Numbered from the stretch's first letter, positions 22,995-32,014 are shown. The stretch is DNA of 64,000 nucleotides from Acidovorax sp. 107 (GCF_003058055.1 NZ_QBTZ01000001.1:1242501-1306500); one strand, 5' to 3'. The notes: generated from the sequence alone by a model not told the origin. Translations and numbers: made by a program.

Positions 22995-23519
22995 ATGGAA
23001 TACACCTTCACCTTGAAATACCAGCTCGCTGATGATGACCGTGACCCGGATGGGCTGGTCGAGCGCTTGGGCGAAGCTGGCTGCGACGATGCCCTGGTCG
23101 GCATCGGGCAGCCAGGGCGGCTCGCGCTGGAGTTCACTCGCGAGGCGGACAGTGCGGACGCGGCCGTGCGCAGCGCGCTGGCGGACGTGCGGTGTGCCGC
23201 ACCGTCGGCCAGTCTGATCGAGGTCGCGCCGGATCTGGTTGGGCTGACCGATGTGGCCGACATCGTGGGCGTGTCGCGGCAGAACATGCGCAAGCTGATG
23301 CTGGCCCATCCCGGCAGCTTCCCGACGCCGGTGCATGAGGGCACTGCGTCGATCTGGCACTTGGCAGATGTGTTGGCCTGGCTGCAGGCCAAGGGCAACT
23401 ACTCGCTGGCCAAGGACGTTCTGGAGGTGGCGCGCGCGGCCTTGCAGGTCAATGTGGCCAAGGAGGGGCGGCGCCTATCGCGCTCGGCTTCCAAGGAGTT
23501 GGAAGCTCTTGTTGGATGA
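22995..23519 (+). CDS. HTH DNA-binding protein, probable antitoxin/repressor partner
   Basis: A 174-residue protein. Residues 1-75 form an alpha/beta domain (MEYTFTLKYQL) of unknown function; residues about 85-135 form a MerR/excisionase-like helix-turn-helix (VGLTDVADIVGVSRQNMRKLML, with WHLADVLAWLQ). Its place directly behind a HicA-like gene and a palindromic operator suggests it is the antitoxin and autorepressor. It resembles no named antitoxin I can recall, so the role is inferred. Confidence 0.6.
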   Translation: MEYTFTLKYQLADDDRDPDGLVERLGEAGCDDALVGIGQPGRLALEFTREADSADAAVRSALADVRCAAPSASLIEVAPDLVGLTDVADIVGVSRQNMRKLMLAHPGSFPTPVHEGTASIWHLADVLAWLQAKGNYSLAKDVLEVARAALQVNVAKEGRRLSRSASKELEALVG

Positions 23520-23537
23520 GGGGGTCCGTCGTCGGCC

Positions 23538-23954
23538 TCATTCCTGACCGGAACCCGCCCGAACAGGGCGGGTTTTTCGTAGGTGGACATCCGGCTTACC
23601 CGCGCTGATGCGAGGAGCTTGCTTGCGCTCCTCAATCCAGGCCTCCACTTCGGCCAGGTCCCATACCACGCAGCGCGGCGTCAGATTGAAGCGCCGGGGG
23701 AACTCGCCGCGGCGCTCCATTTCGTAGATGGTCGTTTCGGCCAACGGGACGATTTGCCGCAGCTCATGGCGGCGGATGGTGCGGCGGAAGGGCAGAACGC
23801 CGTGCTTCGGGAACTGCGGGAGATCGCCGTAGGCGCTTGAGCCAGGCAGCGGGAGGGCTGCGGGCTGCGGGCGTATCTGAGCGGCGTTGTCTCGGCCGAT
23901 TTTCCCTGACAGGTTTTTTTCCACGTCGAACTCCGTGAGTGTTCGGCGACGCAT
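23538..23954 (-). CDS. AlpA-family transcriptional regulator
   Basis: The C-terminal half of this 138-residue frame is an AlpA-type excisionase-like helix-turn-helix (LRQIVPLAETTIYEMERRG, RCVVWDLAEVEAWIEERK). AlpA proteins activate excision genes of P4-like elements. The N-terminal 55 residues are not typical, so the true start may be internal. It is convergent with the preceding operon. Confidence 0.75.
   Translation of the reverse strand: MRRRTLTEFDVEKNLSGKIGRDNAAQIRPQPAALPLPGSSAYGDLPQFPKHGVLPFRRTIRRHELRQIVPLAETTIYEMERRGEFPRRFNLTPRCVVWDLAEVEAWIEERKQAPRISAGKPDVHLRKTRPVRAGSGQE
23552..23577 (+). terminator. Intrinsic terminator after the HicA-like operon
   Basis: Stem AACCCGCCC (23552-23560) with GGGCGGGTT (23566-23574), five-base loop, five Ts. 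It lies between two convergent genes and inside the 3' end of the AlpA-like reading frame. Confidence 0.85.
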
Positions 23955-24032
23955 GACTCGCCATCGCCTGAAGGTATGGTGGCTTTCATTGGCTATCGGG
24001 GAAACTCACAGGAGCGTAGATGGGCGTACTGA

Positions 24033-24362
24033 GGACCGACGGTCCCCGAGATTGACTACAAGGGTGTTCCGAAGGTCACGCCAGGAACAGAGAGTTGCGG
24101 ACTTGAGCTTGTAGATGTGTACTTGTGGGTGTTCCGTCGTGCGTTAGAAGAGAAAGAACTCGCCCCCGAACTTTGGCAGCTAGTCGAGCCACAAATGCGA
24201 CGCGGGAGAACCGATGAGATTTCTCTTGCCGCCATCGAAAGGCGCTGGACTCGTTGGTTCGAGGAACTGCCTGAGCCTACTGAAATGCAAATGGTGCGAG
24301 GACGCGAACTGACAGCCCTGCATGAAGCTCGTCGCCTTCAAGGTATGCAGAGCTCACAGTGA
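24033..24362 (+). pseudogene. C-terminal remnant of a DUF3800-like protein
   Basis: The frame is open from 24033, just after a TGA, to a TGA at 24360-24362 and encodes VPEIDYKGVPKVTPGT, then a GLELVDVYLWVFRRALE motif and a charged helical tail. From memory this resembles the end of DUF3800 proteins, whose N-terminal catalytic part with the initial DES(G) motif is missing here. An ATG at 24117 could still start an 81-residue peptide. Family assignment is uncertain. Confidence 0.45.
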
Positions 24363-24485
24363 GCTTTGCTAACGGGCCGTGTCGTTAATGGTGGGTGGTT
24401 GCGCTGGCAACAGGGCTTATGCCGAACTGGCGCAAACTGTCGGGATGACGGTCAAAAATCAGAAGGCGAGAGCCGAGGAGCCATC

Positions 24486-25055
24486 GTGAGTGATTGGGAG
24501 TTTCTCTACGAAATGCGCGAGCGCGGCTACAGCGCCGAGGATATCGCTGAAGCCGCGAGTTCTGGGGTTGCCCCTTGGGAATGGCAATACGTCGACAGAG
24601 AGTGGGCCGACGAGCAGCTCGAAAACGTGCTCAAGGAGGATGCTCGCTCAATCCAGCCTGTTGGAAGCAGAGACGGCTTTCCGTTCAGCATCGTGGAACA
24701 GGCGGAAATCTTCCGAGATCTAGTTGACTGCGCGGCACGGCATTTTGCGAACACTGGGCGATACCTACAGGTGTGGGGCGAACTCGGAGAAATCTACGCT
24801 GAGATCAAGTTTGGGCTTCGCCGCCACGCGACCCATGCGCCGGGATCGGACGGAACGATTGGTGGCAAGCTTGTCGAAGTGAAGACCATCTCGCCAGAGA
24901 AAACCAGCGACCGTGCATCGGTCAAAAGTCAAGGTAACTTCGAGCAGTTGCTTATCGTCCGCATTGATCGCGACTTCCAGTTTCGAGGGAAGCTTTTCGA
25001 CCGTAGTGAGCTGAAGGGCGGTGCAGGCAAGCTTCTCCACGGGCGGCTTGCCTGA
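24486..25055 (+). CDS. PD-(D/E)XK-like protein of unknown function
   Basis: A 189-residue protein starting at GTG 24486, chosen because GAGGAG (24475-24480) lies five bases upstream. The N-terminal half is helical (YEMRERGYSAEDIAEAASSG). The C-terminal half carries a possible nuclease core: Glu102, Asp122 in GSDG, and Glu131-x-Lys133 in KLVEVKTIS. This spacing is typical of PD-(D/E)XK folds used in restriction and repair. It opens a run of nuclease and helicase genes, so a defence role is plausible but unproven. Confidence 0.6.
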   Translation: MSDWEFLYEMRERGYSAEDIAEAASSGVAPWEWQYVDREWADEQLENVLKEDARSIQPVGSRDGFPFSIVEQAEIFRDLVDCAARHFANTGRYLQVWGELGEIYAEIKFGLRRHATHAPGSDGTIGGKLVEVKTISPEKTSDRASVKSQGNFEQLLIVRIDRDFQFRGKLFDRSELKGGAGKLLHGRLA

Positions 25056-25132
25056 TGCACGGGCCGAGCAAGCAATAAAGCAGTGAGCACCTCGACCAGT
25101 TGCCCGACGGGGCCTCACCTCATGGAGGATCA

Positions 25133-25972
25133 ATGCAATTCGCATTAGTCGAGGGTGTGAGGCGCGAGGCGTTCCCGAGCGGCAGAGGCGTGTGCCCTCA
25201 GTGTGGCCGGGGATCTATCGCCAAATGCGGGCCGCGCATCATTCACCACTGGGCACATGAAGGACGCCGAGATTGCGACTCTTGGTGGGAGAACGAAACG
25301 GAGTGGCACCGGCACTGGAAAAGCCAGTTTCCAAAAGACTGGCTCGAAGTCTCGCACGTGGCTCCCGACGGCGAAATCCATCGCGCCGACATCAAGACGC
25401 CAAACGGTATCGTCATTGAGGTGCAGCATTCGGCGATGACTGACGCCGAGCGTCTGTCTCGCGAGATGTTTTATCAAAACCTAGTGTGGGTCATTGATGG
25501 TCGAGGCTTCCGCGACAACTTCGACATCTACCACCTGTTGCCCGATCCTTCCTCCGAGGTCGCTTCAGATCTCGTGTGGGAAAAGGCGAGCAGGCCCATG
25601 CAAGGCGCAGCGCGCGGCATCTTCTATCGCTTCACGGAATGTCTGGCTGAGGATCCCTCTGTAACACGGGCAGCGATCAGGGGAGGATGGATCCACGGGA
25701 TTGCTGAGATTGAAGAGGAGGTCAATGCTGCCTATCGTGGACATCACCAGTATGACTGGGTGAGGCCTCGGCGGACCTGGCTGGATGCAGTCTGCCCCGT
25801 CTACATCGACTTCGGCGCTGATCGGGACTACCTCGCGCGTCTTGAGGTCTACGACGAAACGGGCCTGCGGTGTATCCGTCTGATCTCGAAACGGAAGTTC
25901 GTCTTTGATGCAATGCACGAGCGGCTGGCAACGGCCATCGGCACGCGCTACTTTCCACTGCCGAAGGCCTGA
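25133..25972 (+). CDS. CoiA-like nuclease
   Basis: A 279-residue protein. Cys21/Cys24 (CPQCG) together with His38, His39, His42 and Cys48 suggest a zinc site. The motif HRADIK (Asp86) followed by IEVQHS (Glu96-x-Gln98) is the nuclease core of the CoiA family, named after a competence protein of Gram-positive bacteria. The ATG at 25133 has GGAGG four bases upstream and is preferred to an in-frame start at 25100. In mobile elements such proteins are often near defence genes. It is followed by 336 bases without a gene. Confidence 0.7.
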   Translation: MQFALVEGVRREAFPSGRGVCPQCGRGSIAKCGPRIIHHWAHEGRRDCDSWWENETEWHRHWKSQFPKDWLEVSHVAPDGEIHRADIKTPNGIVIEVQHSAMTDAERLSREMFYQNLVWVIDGRGFRDNFDIYHLLPDPSSEVASDLVWEKASRPMQGAARGIFYRFTECLAEDPSVTRAAIRGGWIHGIAEIEEEVNAAYRGHHQYDWVRPRRTWLDAVCPVYIDFGADRDYLARLEVYDETGLRCIRLISKRKFVFDAMHERLATAIGTRYFPLPKA

Positions 25973-26308
25973 CCCAGGCCGGAAGCGTCCATCAGGGCAA
26001 CTGCCGCCTACGGTTCTCGCAAGTGGCGCGGTCGGGACGCGCATCGCTCCAGTTCTTGAACTGTTCCCCAACTCGCCTGAGCGGCTCAACCAAGCCGCAC
26101 ATTGACGCCCGAGGAGGGGCGGCACAAAACGGGTCACGATTCCATCCCCAGTGAAAAAAATTCCAAGTTCAGTGAAAGCCGACAATTGCGCGGCATCGGC
26201 TGTGTCGCTACGCGCCGATGCAAACTTCTCAGCGCATTTTGTTACATTGCCTCTCACTGTGGTTCGACATGGGGCACACAAAGAATGCAATTCAAGGAGG
26301 GGACATAG
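25973..26308 (+). other. Gap before the OLD nuclease gene
   Basis: No convincing gene. The right part is AT-richer than its surroundings and must contain the promoter of the OLD/UvrD pair, but no promoter match is good enough to name. GGAGG at 26296-26300 is the ribosome binding site of the next gene. Confidence 0.5.
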
Positions 26309-28240
26309 ATGCATCTACAGCGAATCCGTGCGCAGAATTTCCGCGCCTTCGGCGATGGCAAAACTGCGCCGCACCTTGACTGGACTTTGTCGCCGGGTTT
26401 GAACATCCTGATCGGCGAGAACGACGCGGGCAAAACCGCTGTCGTCGATGCCATTCGCCACATCCTGTGGACCACGAGCTACGAGTTTGTGCGACTGTTC
26501 GAACAGGATTTTCACATTCATGGTGACACCCGCGCCCAGTCGATGTTTATCGAAGCCACTCTGGTTGACCTGAACGCTGACCAGGAAGCTGCGGTGCTTG
26601 AATGGCTCACATACGAAGCCGATGGAAGCCGCAGCCTCGTGTTGCATCTGCAGGCGCGGTGGATACCCCCGAAGGAAAACAAGCGTGGGCGTGTGGACGT
26701 CGTCACGCGAGCTTGCCGCGACGGCATAGGTCCTGAGATTGGCAATGTCGTGCGAGAGCTCGTACGAGCCACCTACTTGCGCCCACTCCGCGACGCAGAG
26801 GCCGAGTTGAAGCCCGCGCGCCAATCCCGGCTGTCACAGATTCTCGGTGCGCACAAGAGCATCGCCGGCCAGGAGAAAAACGACTTCGAGGAGGCAGATC
26901 CAGCCAAGATTCCAGAGAACCTTGTCGGCCTGATGGCCTTCACCCAGCACTACCTGGGAAAGCATCCGGTCATCAAGGGCGTCCAGGACGACATCAACAA
27001 CAACTATCTCGGTAAGTTCGCGTTCGCTGGTGACAAGCTCGAATCACGTATCCAGATTGCACCCGACCTCGGACTGCAGCCCATTCTTGAGAAGTTCGAG
27101 TTGGGACTGTTGCCGTCGGACGGCATCAATTCCGATGAGCGATGCGGACGGGGCCTGGGCTACAACAATGCGCTCTTCATGGCCACTGAGCTGGTTCTGC
27201 TCCGTGATGGTGACGAACTCGCCCTCCTGCTTATCGAGGAGCCCGAGGCCCACCTTCACCCGCAGTTGCAGGAGCGAGTCCAGGAGCTGCTGGAACAGAG
27301 CGCGAACAAGCCGCTAGATGGCAAGCGCCCGGTTCAGGTCGTGATGACCACGCACAGCCCCTCGCTGGCCGCCGGCGCCGACATCGCCTCAATGACCCTA
27401 GTGCACCGGGCGCAGCTATATAGCCTTGCGCACGAGATGACGAAGCTAAAAAAGAACGACTACGAATTTCTGCGTCGATTCTTGGACGCCACCAAGGCGA
27501 ATCTGTTCTTCGCCAGGGGCGTCGCCGTCGTAGAAGGTCCAGCTGAGGCGCTGCTGCTTCCTGCTCTGGCCAAGGCCTGCGGAATGTCGTTCTCGAAACA
27601 CGGATTAGCAGTGGTCAATGTTGGCGGCATCGGTCTGTACCACTATGCCCGCATTCTTCAGCGTGCGAAGGAAGACGAGGTCATTCCAATTCCAGTGGCC
27701 TGTCTGACTGACCGCGACGTCGTCCCGGACGCGGCCAATGATTACATCGACAAGCCAAAGAACGGCAACAAGCGTTTCGACGCTGACTACTCCCCCGAGG
27801 AGCTGGCGGCTTTGGTGAAAGCGAAGGTTGATCGCGCGGCCGGCGGGAAGACCATCGTCTGCGTGTCGGACCGGTGGACCTTCGAATATGACTTGGCGCG
27901 CTACGGCTGCGGCGAATTGATGTTCATGGCGATTCAGCTGGCCGTGAAGGCTGATGCCAAGGGCGAGCGGCTCGACGAGGCGGACGAACTGCTCGCTATG
28001 GCCGCGGCGCATGACGAGTGGGAGGCGCTCAGCAAGGCCGGTCACACCGAGGACGCGCTCGCCGCCCTCATTTACAAGCCCCTGGCAACTCGTAAGGCCT
28101 CGAAAGCAGTGGCTGCGCAGTACGCCGCCCACCTGATTGAGACGGGAAACTACGGCAAGGATGCCGCGCTCTTCGAGAAGTTGCCGCCCTACCTGAAGGA
28201 CGCGCTGAACTGGCTGACCGGGAAGGCCGGCGCGGCATGA
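26309..28240 (+). CDS. OLD-family ATP-dependent endonuclease (GajA-like)
   Basis: A 643-residue protein with an ABC-type ATPase and a Toprim nuclease. Walker A is GENDAGKT (36-43), Walker B LLLIEEPEAHLHP (about 306-318), the Toprim glutamate is in VVEGPAEALLLP (about 407), and the DxD is in LTDRDVVPD (about 467). OLD proteins paired with a UvrD helicase form the class 2 group that includes GajA of the Gabija anti-phage system. It is somewhat longer than the roughly 580 residues usual for GajA. The stop overlaps the helicase start by four bases. Confidence 0.88.
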   Translation: MHLQRIRAQNFRAFGDGKTAPHLDWTLSPGLNILIGENDAGKTAVVDAIRHILWTTSYEFVRLFEQDFHIHGDTRAQSMFIEATLVDLNADQEAAVLEWLTYEADGSRSLVLHLQARWIPPKENKRGRVDVVTRACRDGIGPEIGNVVRELVRATYLRPLRDAEAELKPARQSRLSQILGAHKSIAGQEKNDFEEADPAKIPENLVGLMAFTQHYLGKHPVIKGVQDDINNNYLGKFAFAGDKLESRIQIAPDLGLQPILEKFELGLLPSDGINSDERCGRGLGYNNALFMATELVLLRDGDELALLLIEEPEAHLHPQLQERVQELLEQSANKPLDGKRPVQVVMTTHSPSLAAGADIASMTLVHRAQLYSLAHEMTKLKKNDYEFLRRFLDATKANLFFARGVAVVEGPAEALLLPALAKACGMSFSKHGLAVVNVGGIGLYHYARILQRAKEDEVIPIPVACLTDRDVVPDAANDYIDKPKNGNKRFDADYSPEELAALVKAKVDRAAGGKTIVCVSDRWTFEYDLARYGCGELMFMAIQLAVKADAKGERLDEADELLAMAAAHDEWEALSKAGHTEDALAALIYKPLATRKASKAVAAQYAAHLIETGNYGKDAALFEKLPPYLKDALNWLTGKAGAA

Positions 28241-30156
28241 CCATCCCATTGATTACGCCGGAAGACCTGGCCGAGCTTCAGTTCCTCACTCCCGACCTAG
28301 ACTTCACCGATGCCGAACGACAAGCCGTCTTGCTCGCGGCCGGCCCCAGCGACGTTAACGCCGCACCTGGTAGCGGCAAGACCACCGTTCTCGCCGCCAA
28401 GCTCCTGCTCCTCGCTCGCCAGTGGCCGCACGACAGGCGCGGCATCTGCGTTCTGAGCCACACGAACGTTGCGCGGGAGGAGATTGAACGGCGCCTTGGA
28501 GCCACTGCAGTCGGCGCGAGACTCCTGACTTACCCGCACTTCATCGGGACCATTCACGGGTTCGTAGATCGCTTTCTTGCGCTACCGGCACTGCGCAGCC
28601 TTGGGCTCACAGTCGATGTCATAGACGACGACATTTTTGCCAAGAAGGCCATCGCTCGGGCGATGAAGAAGCCTTCCCTGTGGGGTTGGGCGCAGAACGA
28701 CGAAGGGGTCAAACCGCTGGTGGGCGGGCTGGTCTACAGAGGCGCGGACCTTGTGCTGGACAGCGAGGGAGGGACGCTTCCCAAGACCACCGCGAAGAGC
28801 TATCCACTGCTCACGGAAATCAAGGAACAGCTGACAAGCGAGGGAGTCTTTCGGTACGCGGACATGTTCGCGTTCGCAGAAATGCTGCTCACGAACTTCC
28901 CCGACATCAAGGTGCAGCTCTCGCGTAGGTTCCCGCTGGTCTACCTGGATGAGATGCAGGACACCTCCTGGGAACAGGAAGCCTTGCTCGCGCGGCTGTT
29001 CGACGAGTCGGTGGTTGTCCAGCGATACGGCGACCTCAATCAGCGCATCCTCGTCGGCAAGGGCGACTTTGCTCAGTTGAGCTTCCCCAGAGAGGGCGCG
29101 CTTCCGATAAGCACCAGCAAGAGATTTGGACCTGAGATTGCCGCCGCGGTGTCGGGCGTGCGTGTGGGTGGAAACGCCGTTGTAGGTACCGCGGCGGATG
29201 TTCACCCGCCCACATTGATGACGTACACGACCGAGCGAGTAGGCGATGTGCTCAATCGTTTCGGCAATCTGGTACTAGACCGATTCAACGACGAGCAGCT
29301 TCGCCGTGGGCACATCAAGGCGCTCTGTACCCGCAAGCAGGGCGACGCCAAGCAGCAGACACCCGGACGAACGCTGCTGGACTATTGGCCTGCCTACCTT
29401 GAGCAGTCCAAGGGTAATGGCGGACGTTCCGAGCGTTTGTGGTCGCTACTGAGCCAGTCGGCTGAACTGCGGGTTGGCGGCATCTCCATGCACTCACGCG
29501 CGGCCGACGCGAAGCGGGCCGTCGTGCTGGTGCTCCGTGCAGCGGACTCGCCCCACATCAAAGGGCTGCGCGACGGGTCTCAGCTTTTCAGACGTCTGGC
29601 TGATGCTGGCCAAGATGTGAAGGGCATTCGTCGGCTATGCAGGGAGTTGGCAACCGCTTCAAACCTGGGTGCTGCCGAAGCCGGGCGCGCCAAGGCAGTC
29701 GAGTTGTTCACCCAATACCTTCATCCGCTGCTGCCTGTCGGCATGTCCACCGCGAAGTTTCAGGCCCTGCCTGTGTTCCAGGCACCAGAAATGCAGCCTG
29801 AACAAGAAGCCAACCAGCGGGCATGCCAAGTTAAGCGTGGCGACCGGTTGGTTGAGATCGAGATTGGCACCGTGGCGTCAATGAAGGGTGAAACCCACCT
29901 TGCTACCCTGGTTCTGGAGTCGCTCGGGCACCCCAGCCGCCGCTTCGATCTGGCAGAGGCTCTGCCGGTGCTGGCGGGCCTCAAGTTGCGTGACCCCAAA
30001 ATGTCCGAGTCCATCCTTTCGCAGTTCCGCAACCTTTACGTGGGCATGTCCAGACCGACGAGCTTTCTGTGCTTGGCGGTCAATCAAACACGGGTCTCGG
30101 CCGACTGCATCGTGGCGCTACAAGGTAAGGGATGGGTCGTAGAGACTTTGGCCTAG
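28237..30156 (+). CDS. UvrD/PcrA-like superfamily 1 helicase (GajB-like)
   Basis: A 639-residue SF1A helicase coupled to the OLD gene through an ATGA overlap. Motifs in order: Q motif FTDAERQAVLL, Walker A APGSGKTT (about 42-49), Walker B YLDEMQD (about 236-242), YGDLNQRI, SKRFGPEI, TVASMKGETH, and NLYVGMSRPT (about 596-605). The tandem OLD-UvrD arrangement is diagnostic of Gabija-like systems, in which the complex senses nucleotide depletion and cuts DNA. The helicase is longer than typical GajB (near 500 residues). Confidence 0.87.
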   Translation: MTIPLITPEDLAELQFLTPDLDFTDAERQAVLLAAGPSDVNAAPGSGKTTVLAAKLLLLARQWPHDRRGICVLSHTNVAREEIERRLGATAVGARLLTYPHFIGTIHGFVDRFLALPALRSLGLTVDVIDDDIFAKKAIARAMKKPSLWGWAQNDEGVKPLVGGLVYRGADLVLDSEGGTLPKTTAKSYPLLTEIKEQLTSEGVFRYADMFAFAEMLLTNFPDIKVQLSRRFPLVYLDEMQDTSWEQEALLARLFDESVVVQRYGDLNQRILVGKGDFAQLSFPREGALPISTSKRFGPEIAAAVSGVRVGGNAVVGTAADVHPPTLMTYTTERVGDVLNRFGNLVLDRFNDEQLRRGHIKALCTRKQGDAKQQTPGRTLLDYWPAYLEQSKGNGGRSERLWSLLSQSAELRVGGISMHSRAADAKRAVVLVLRAADSPHIKGLRDGSQLFRRLADAGQDVKGIRRLCRELATASNLGAAEAGRAKAVELFTQYLHPLLPVGMSTAKFQALPVFQAPEMQPEQEANQRACQVKRGDRLVEIEIGTVASMKGETHLATLVLESLGHPSRRFDLAEALPVLAGLKLRDPKMSESILSQFRNLYVGMSRPTSFLCLAVNQTRVSADCIVALQGKGWVVETLA

Positions 30157-30240
30157 ATTTCGACCTCCCGAGCGATGCAGCATTGCTGTGCAGCATGACC
30201 GCGTAGTGATCACCATACGGTAGTCAGGTGTGGCCTCGCC

Positions 30241-31155
30241 TTACTGTGCCTGCTTGTAGTCGCTCCAAAGAACGGCCGCAGCTCGCTGAGCATCAACCCC
30301 AAGCGTGACCAGTCGACCGTATTTCATTGATCGCTCCTGCTCCGAGCGGCAAGCAACATACCAATGGGCGGCGGCAACGCTGGGCACCCGCAGCAGTGCC
30401 TGAACATAAGGAATGTCTACATCGGACAAAGAATGCCCCAGTACATGCACTGTCTCGACTGCGCCGAGCTGGTCAAAGAACGGTTGATGTTCGCGAATTA
30501 AGCGCTCTGATGGTTTGAATGTCCTGGAGAAGTAGTCGTCCAGGATGTCGTGGGCTTCCATCAACCGTGTGTCGATGTCCTCGATGTCGGGCCGATCATT
30601 GAGGGATCGGCGTTGCGTCGGATTCCACCCATGCCCCAGGATCAACTCGCTGTCCTGCATCCTGGCCTCGCCATGGATGTGCAGTACATGGGCGTCAGGC
30701 ACGGCGTAAAGGTCGCCAAGCGTCGAGGTGTAGTTAAAGGTCAGGAAGGCGGCATTCGCGTCGATGCTTCGCAAGTGCTGTGTCGCTGTGCCAGATGTCG
30801 GAATCACCAATGATCGTATCCACTCGCCGAACCGCGCCCTGAGTTCGGTCGAAAGTCGTTGCACCACCAGATCGACCTCATACTGAAAGTCATGGTGCCC
30901 GGCATCACTCCAGTCCTCGGCGCTATAAGACGGCATGAATTGGTCGAGATCGTCGATGATGCTGTCCACGTCGATGTCAGCCAACGCGGATTCAAGATCG
31001 CTCCAGTCCTCGTCAGCCGGAAGATACCTGTCGACGGCATCGAACAGGTCCCGGTCGCGCTGCCGTACGTATTCCTTGAACCGAGCGTAGCTCGAAGGAA
31101 TCCCATGCCATAGGTCGAACCCGTTTCCAATGACATAGAGCTTGGTGGGTTGCAT
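30241..31155 (-). CDS. AbiH-family abortive infection protein
   Basis: A 304-residue protein with the AbiH signature: GNGFDLWHG (10-18), WSDLESAL (51-58), TFNYTSTL (139-146), HIHG (159-162) and a late GHS. AbiH was described as a lactococcal phage-abortive protein; mechanism is not established. The order GxGFD, xxNYT, HIHG resembles the GxGxS, TxNYD and LHG motifs of SIR2-type NADases, which is my inference. It starts seven bases after the stop of the cyclase-like gene, so both form one operon, convergent with the OLD/UvrD pair. Confidence 0.82.
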   Translation of the reverse strand: MQPTKLYVIGNGFDLWHGIPSSYARFKEYVRQRDRDLFDAVDRYLPADEDWSDLESALADIDVDSIIDDLDQFMPSYSAEDWSDAGHHDFQYEVDLVVQRLSTELRARFGEWIRSLVIPTSGTATQHLRSIDANAAFLTFNYTSTLGDLYAVPDAHVLHIHGEARMQDSELILGHGWNPTQRRSLNDRPDIEDIDTRLMEAHDILDDYFSRTFKPSERLIREHQPFFDQLGAVETVHVLGHSLSDVDIPYVQALLRVPSVAAAHWYVACRSEQERSMKYGRLVTLGVDAQRAAAVLWSDYKQAQ

Positions 31156-31162
31156 TGGCAGC

Positions 31163-32014
31163 TTATTTCTTCTTGGCGAGACGTTGGAACTGGGTGGCGG
31201 CGAACGCTGAGGAAACCTTCAGCGAGTCCTTGTATTCCGGGTAGCTGGAAACAATGTCGCAGAAGTAGTTGTGATATGCGGCGAGCCACGCGAACTTTGA
31301 AAAGACCGCTGGGACTGCCGTATAGGCATTCAGCGCCGATTCGATCTGCTTCTTGTGCAGGCGAAGGGATTTGGCATCGAGATACTCTCGATCATCACCC
31401 TCAATAATGCACTCCGTCAGATAGTTCAGGAAATAGCGACCGTCAGGGCCTTTCAGTACATGCCTGAGTTGAGGTGCAATCTCACCGGAGTAGTAAGTGA
31501 GGTGCTTGTCCACCAGCTTCATCGTGTTGTCGCACAGGACGACGACAGGGTTGACGGCTACTTTGCTCTCAAGGCGATACGCCTCCAGCAACGCCGCACC
31601 ATACACACTGTTCTCGTCCATGAACAACTGGTCTACAGCCAGGCCACCGCGGATGAAGAAGCCATTCAACGCCATCTGAAACTGATATTCGTTGATAGCC
31701 CAAAGAATGAATCCGAATTCGGACTCCATGTCGTCGCTGAACCGGGGGTGGGCCAGCACCACGTTGTCAGTGAATGATTTGAAGTAGAGCATTGAATCAT
31801 CGGTGCTCTTCTTGATCTGGGCGATGCTCCTGGCGAGAATCTTGTGAAAACTCTCAAGTAGCTCGTCCGCGCTACCGTCCTTGTAGCTGGCGCGAATCCT
31901 TTCCGAGAAGCCCAGGACATCCAGAAAGGCGCAATAGGAAAGCCGATGCACCGGCTTACCAGCGGAGAAGTAGTCTGACTTCCCTTTGTTCTGCTTTTTG
32001 GTGGTTTTCATCAT
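31163..32014 (-). CDS. Class III nucleotide cyclase-like domain protein
   Basis: A 283-residue protein. LSYCAFLDVLGFSERI (Asp32) and YFKSFTDNVVLAHP (Asp83) match the two metal-binding aspartate motifs of class III cyclases, and FIRGGLAVDQLF followed by YGAALLEAYRLES (138-150) matches the later part of the fold. The transition-state Asn of active cyclases (NxAxR) is not obvious, since only the Arg is kept, so activity is uncertain. The start MMKTTKK at 32014 is chosen because the in-frame extension to 32398 lacks a domain and has the composition of noncoding DNA here. Operon with AbiH. Confidence 0.65.
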   Translation of the reverse strand: MMKTTKKQNKGKSDYFSAGKPVHRLSYCAFLDVLGFSERIRASYKDGSADELLESFHKILARSIAQIKKSTDDSMLYFKSFTDNVVLAHPRFSDDMESEFGFILWAINEYQFQMALNGFFIRGGLAVDQLFMDENSVYGAALLEAYRLESKVAVNPVVVLCDNTMKLVDKHLTYYSGEIAPQLRHVLKGPDGRYFLNYLTECIIEGDDREYLDAKSLRLHKKQIESALNAYTAVPAVFSKFAWLAAYHNYFCDIVSSYPEYKDSLKVSSAFAATQFQRLAKKK

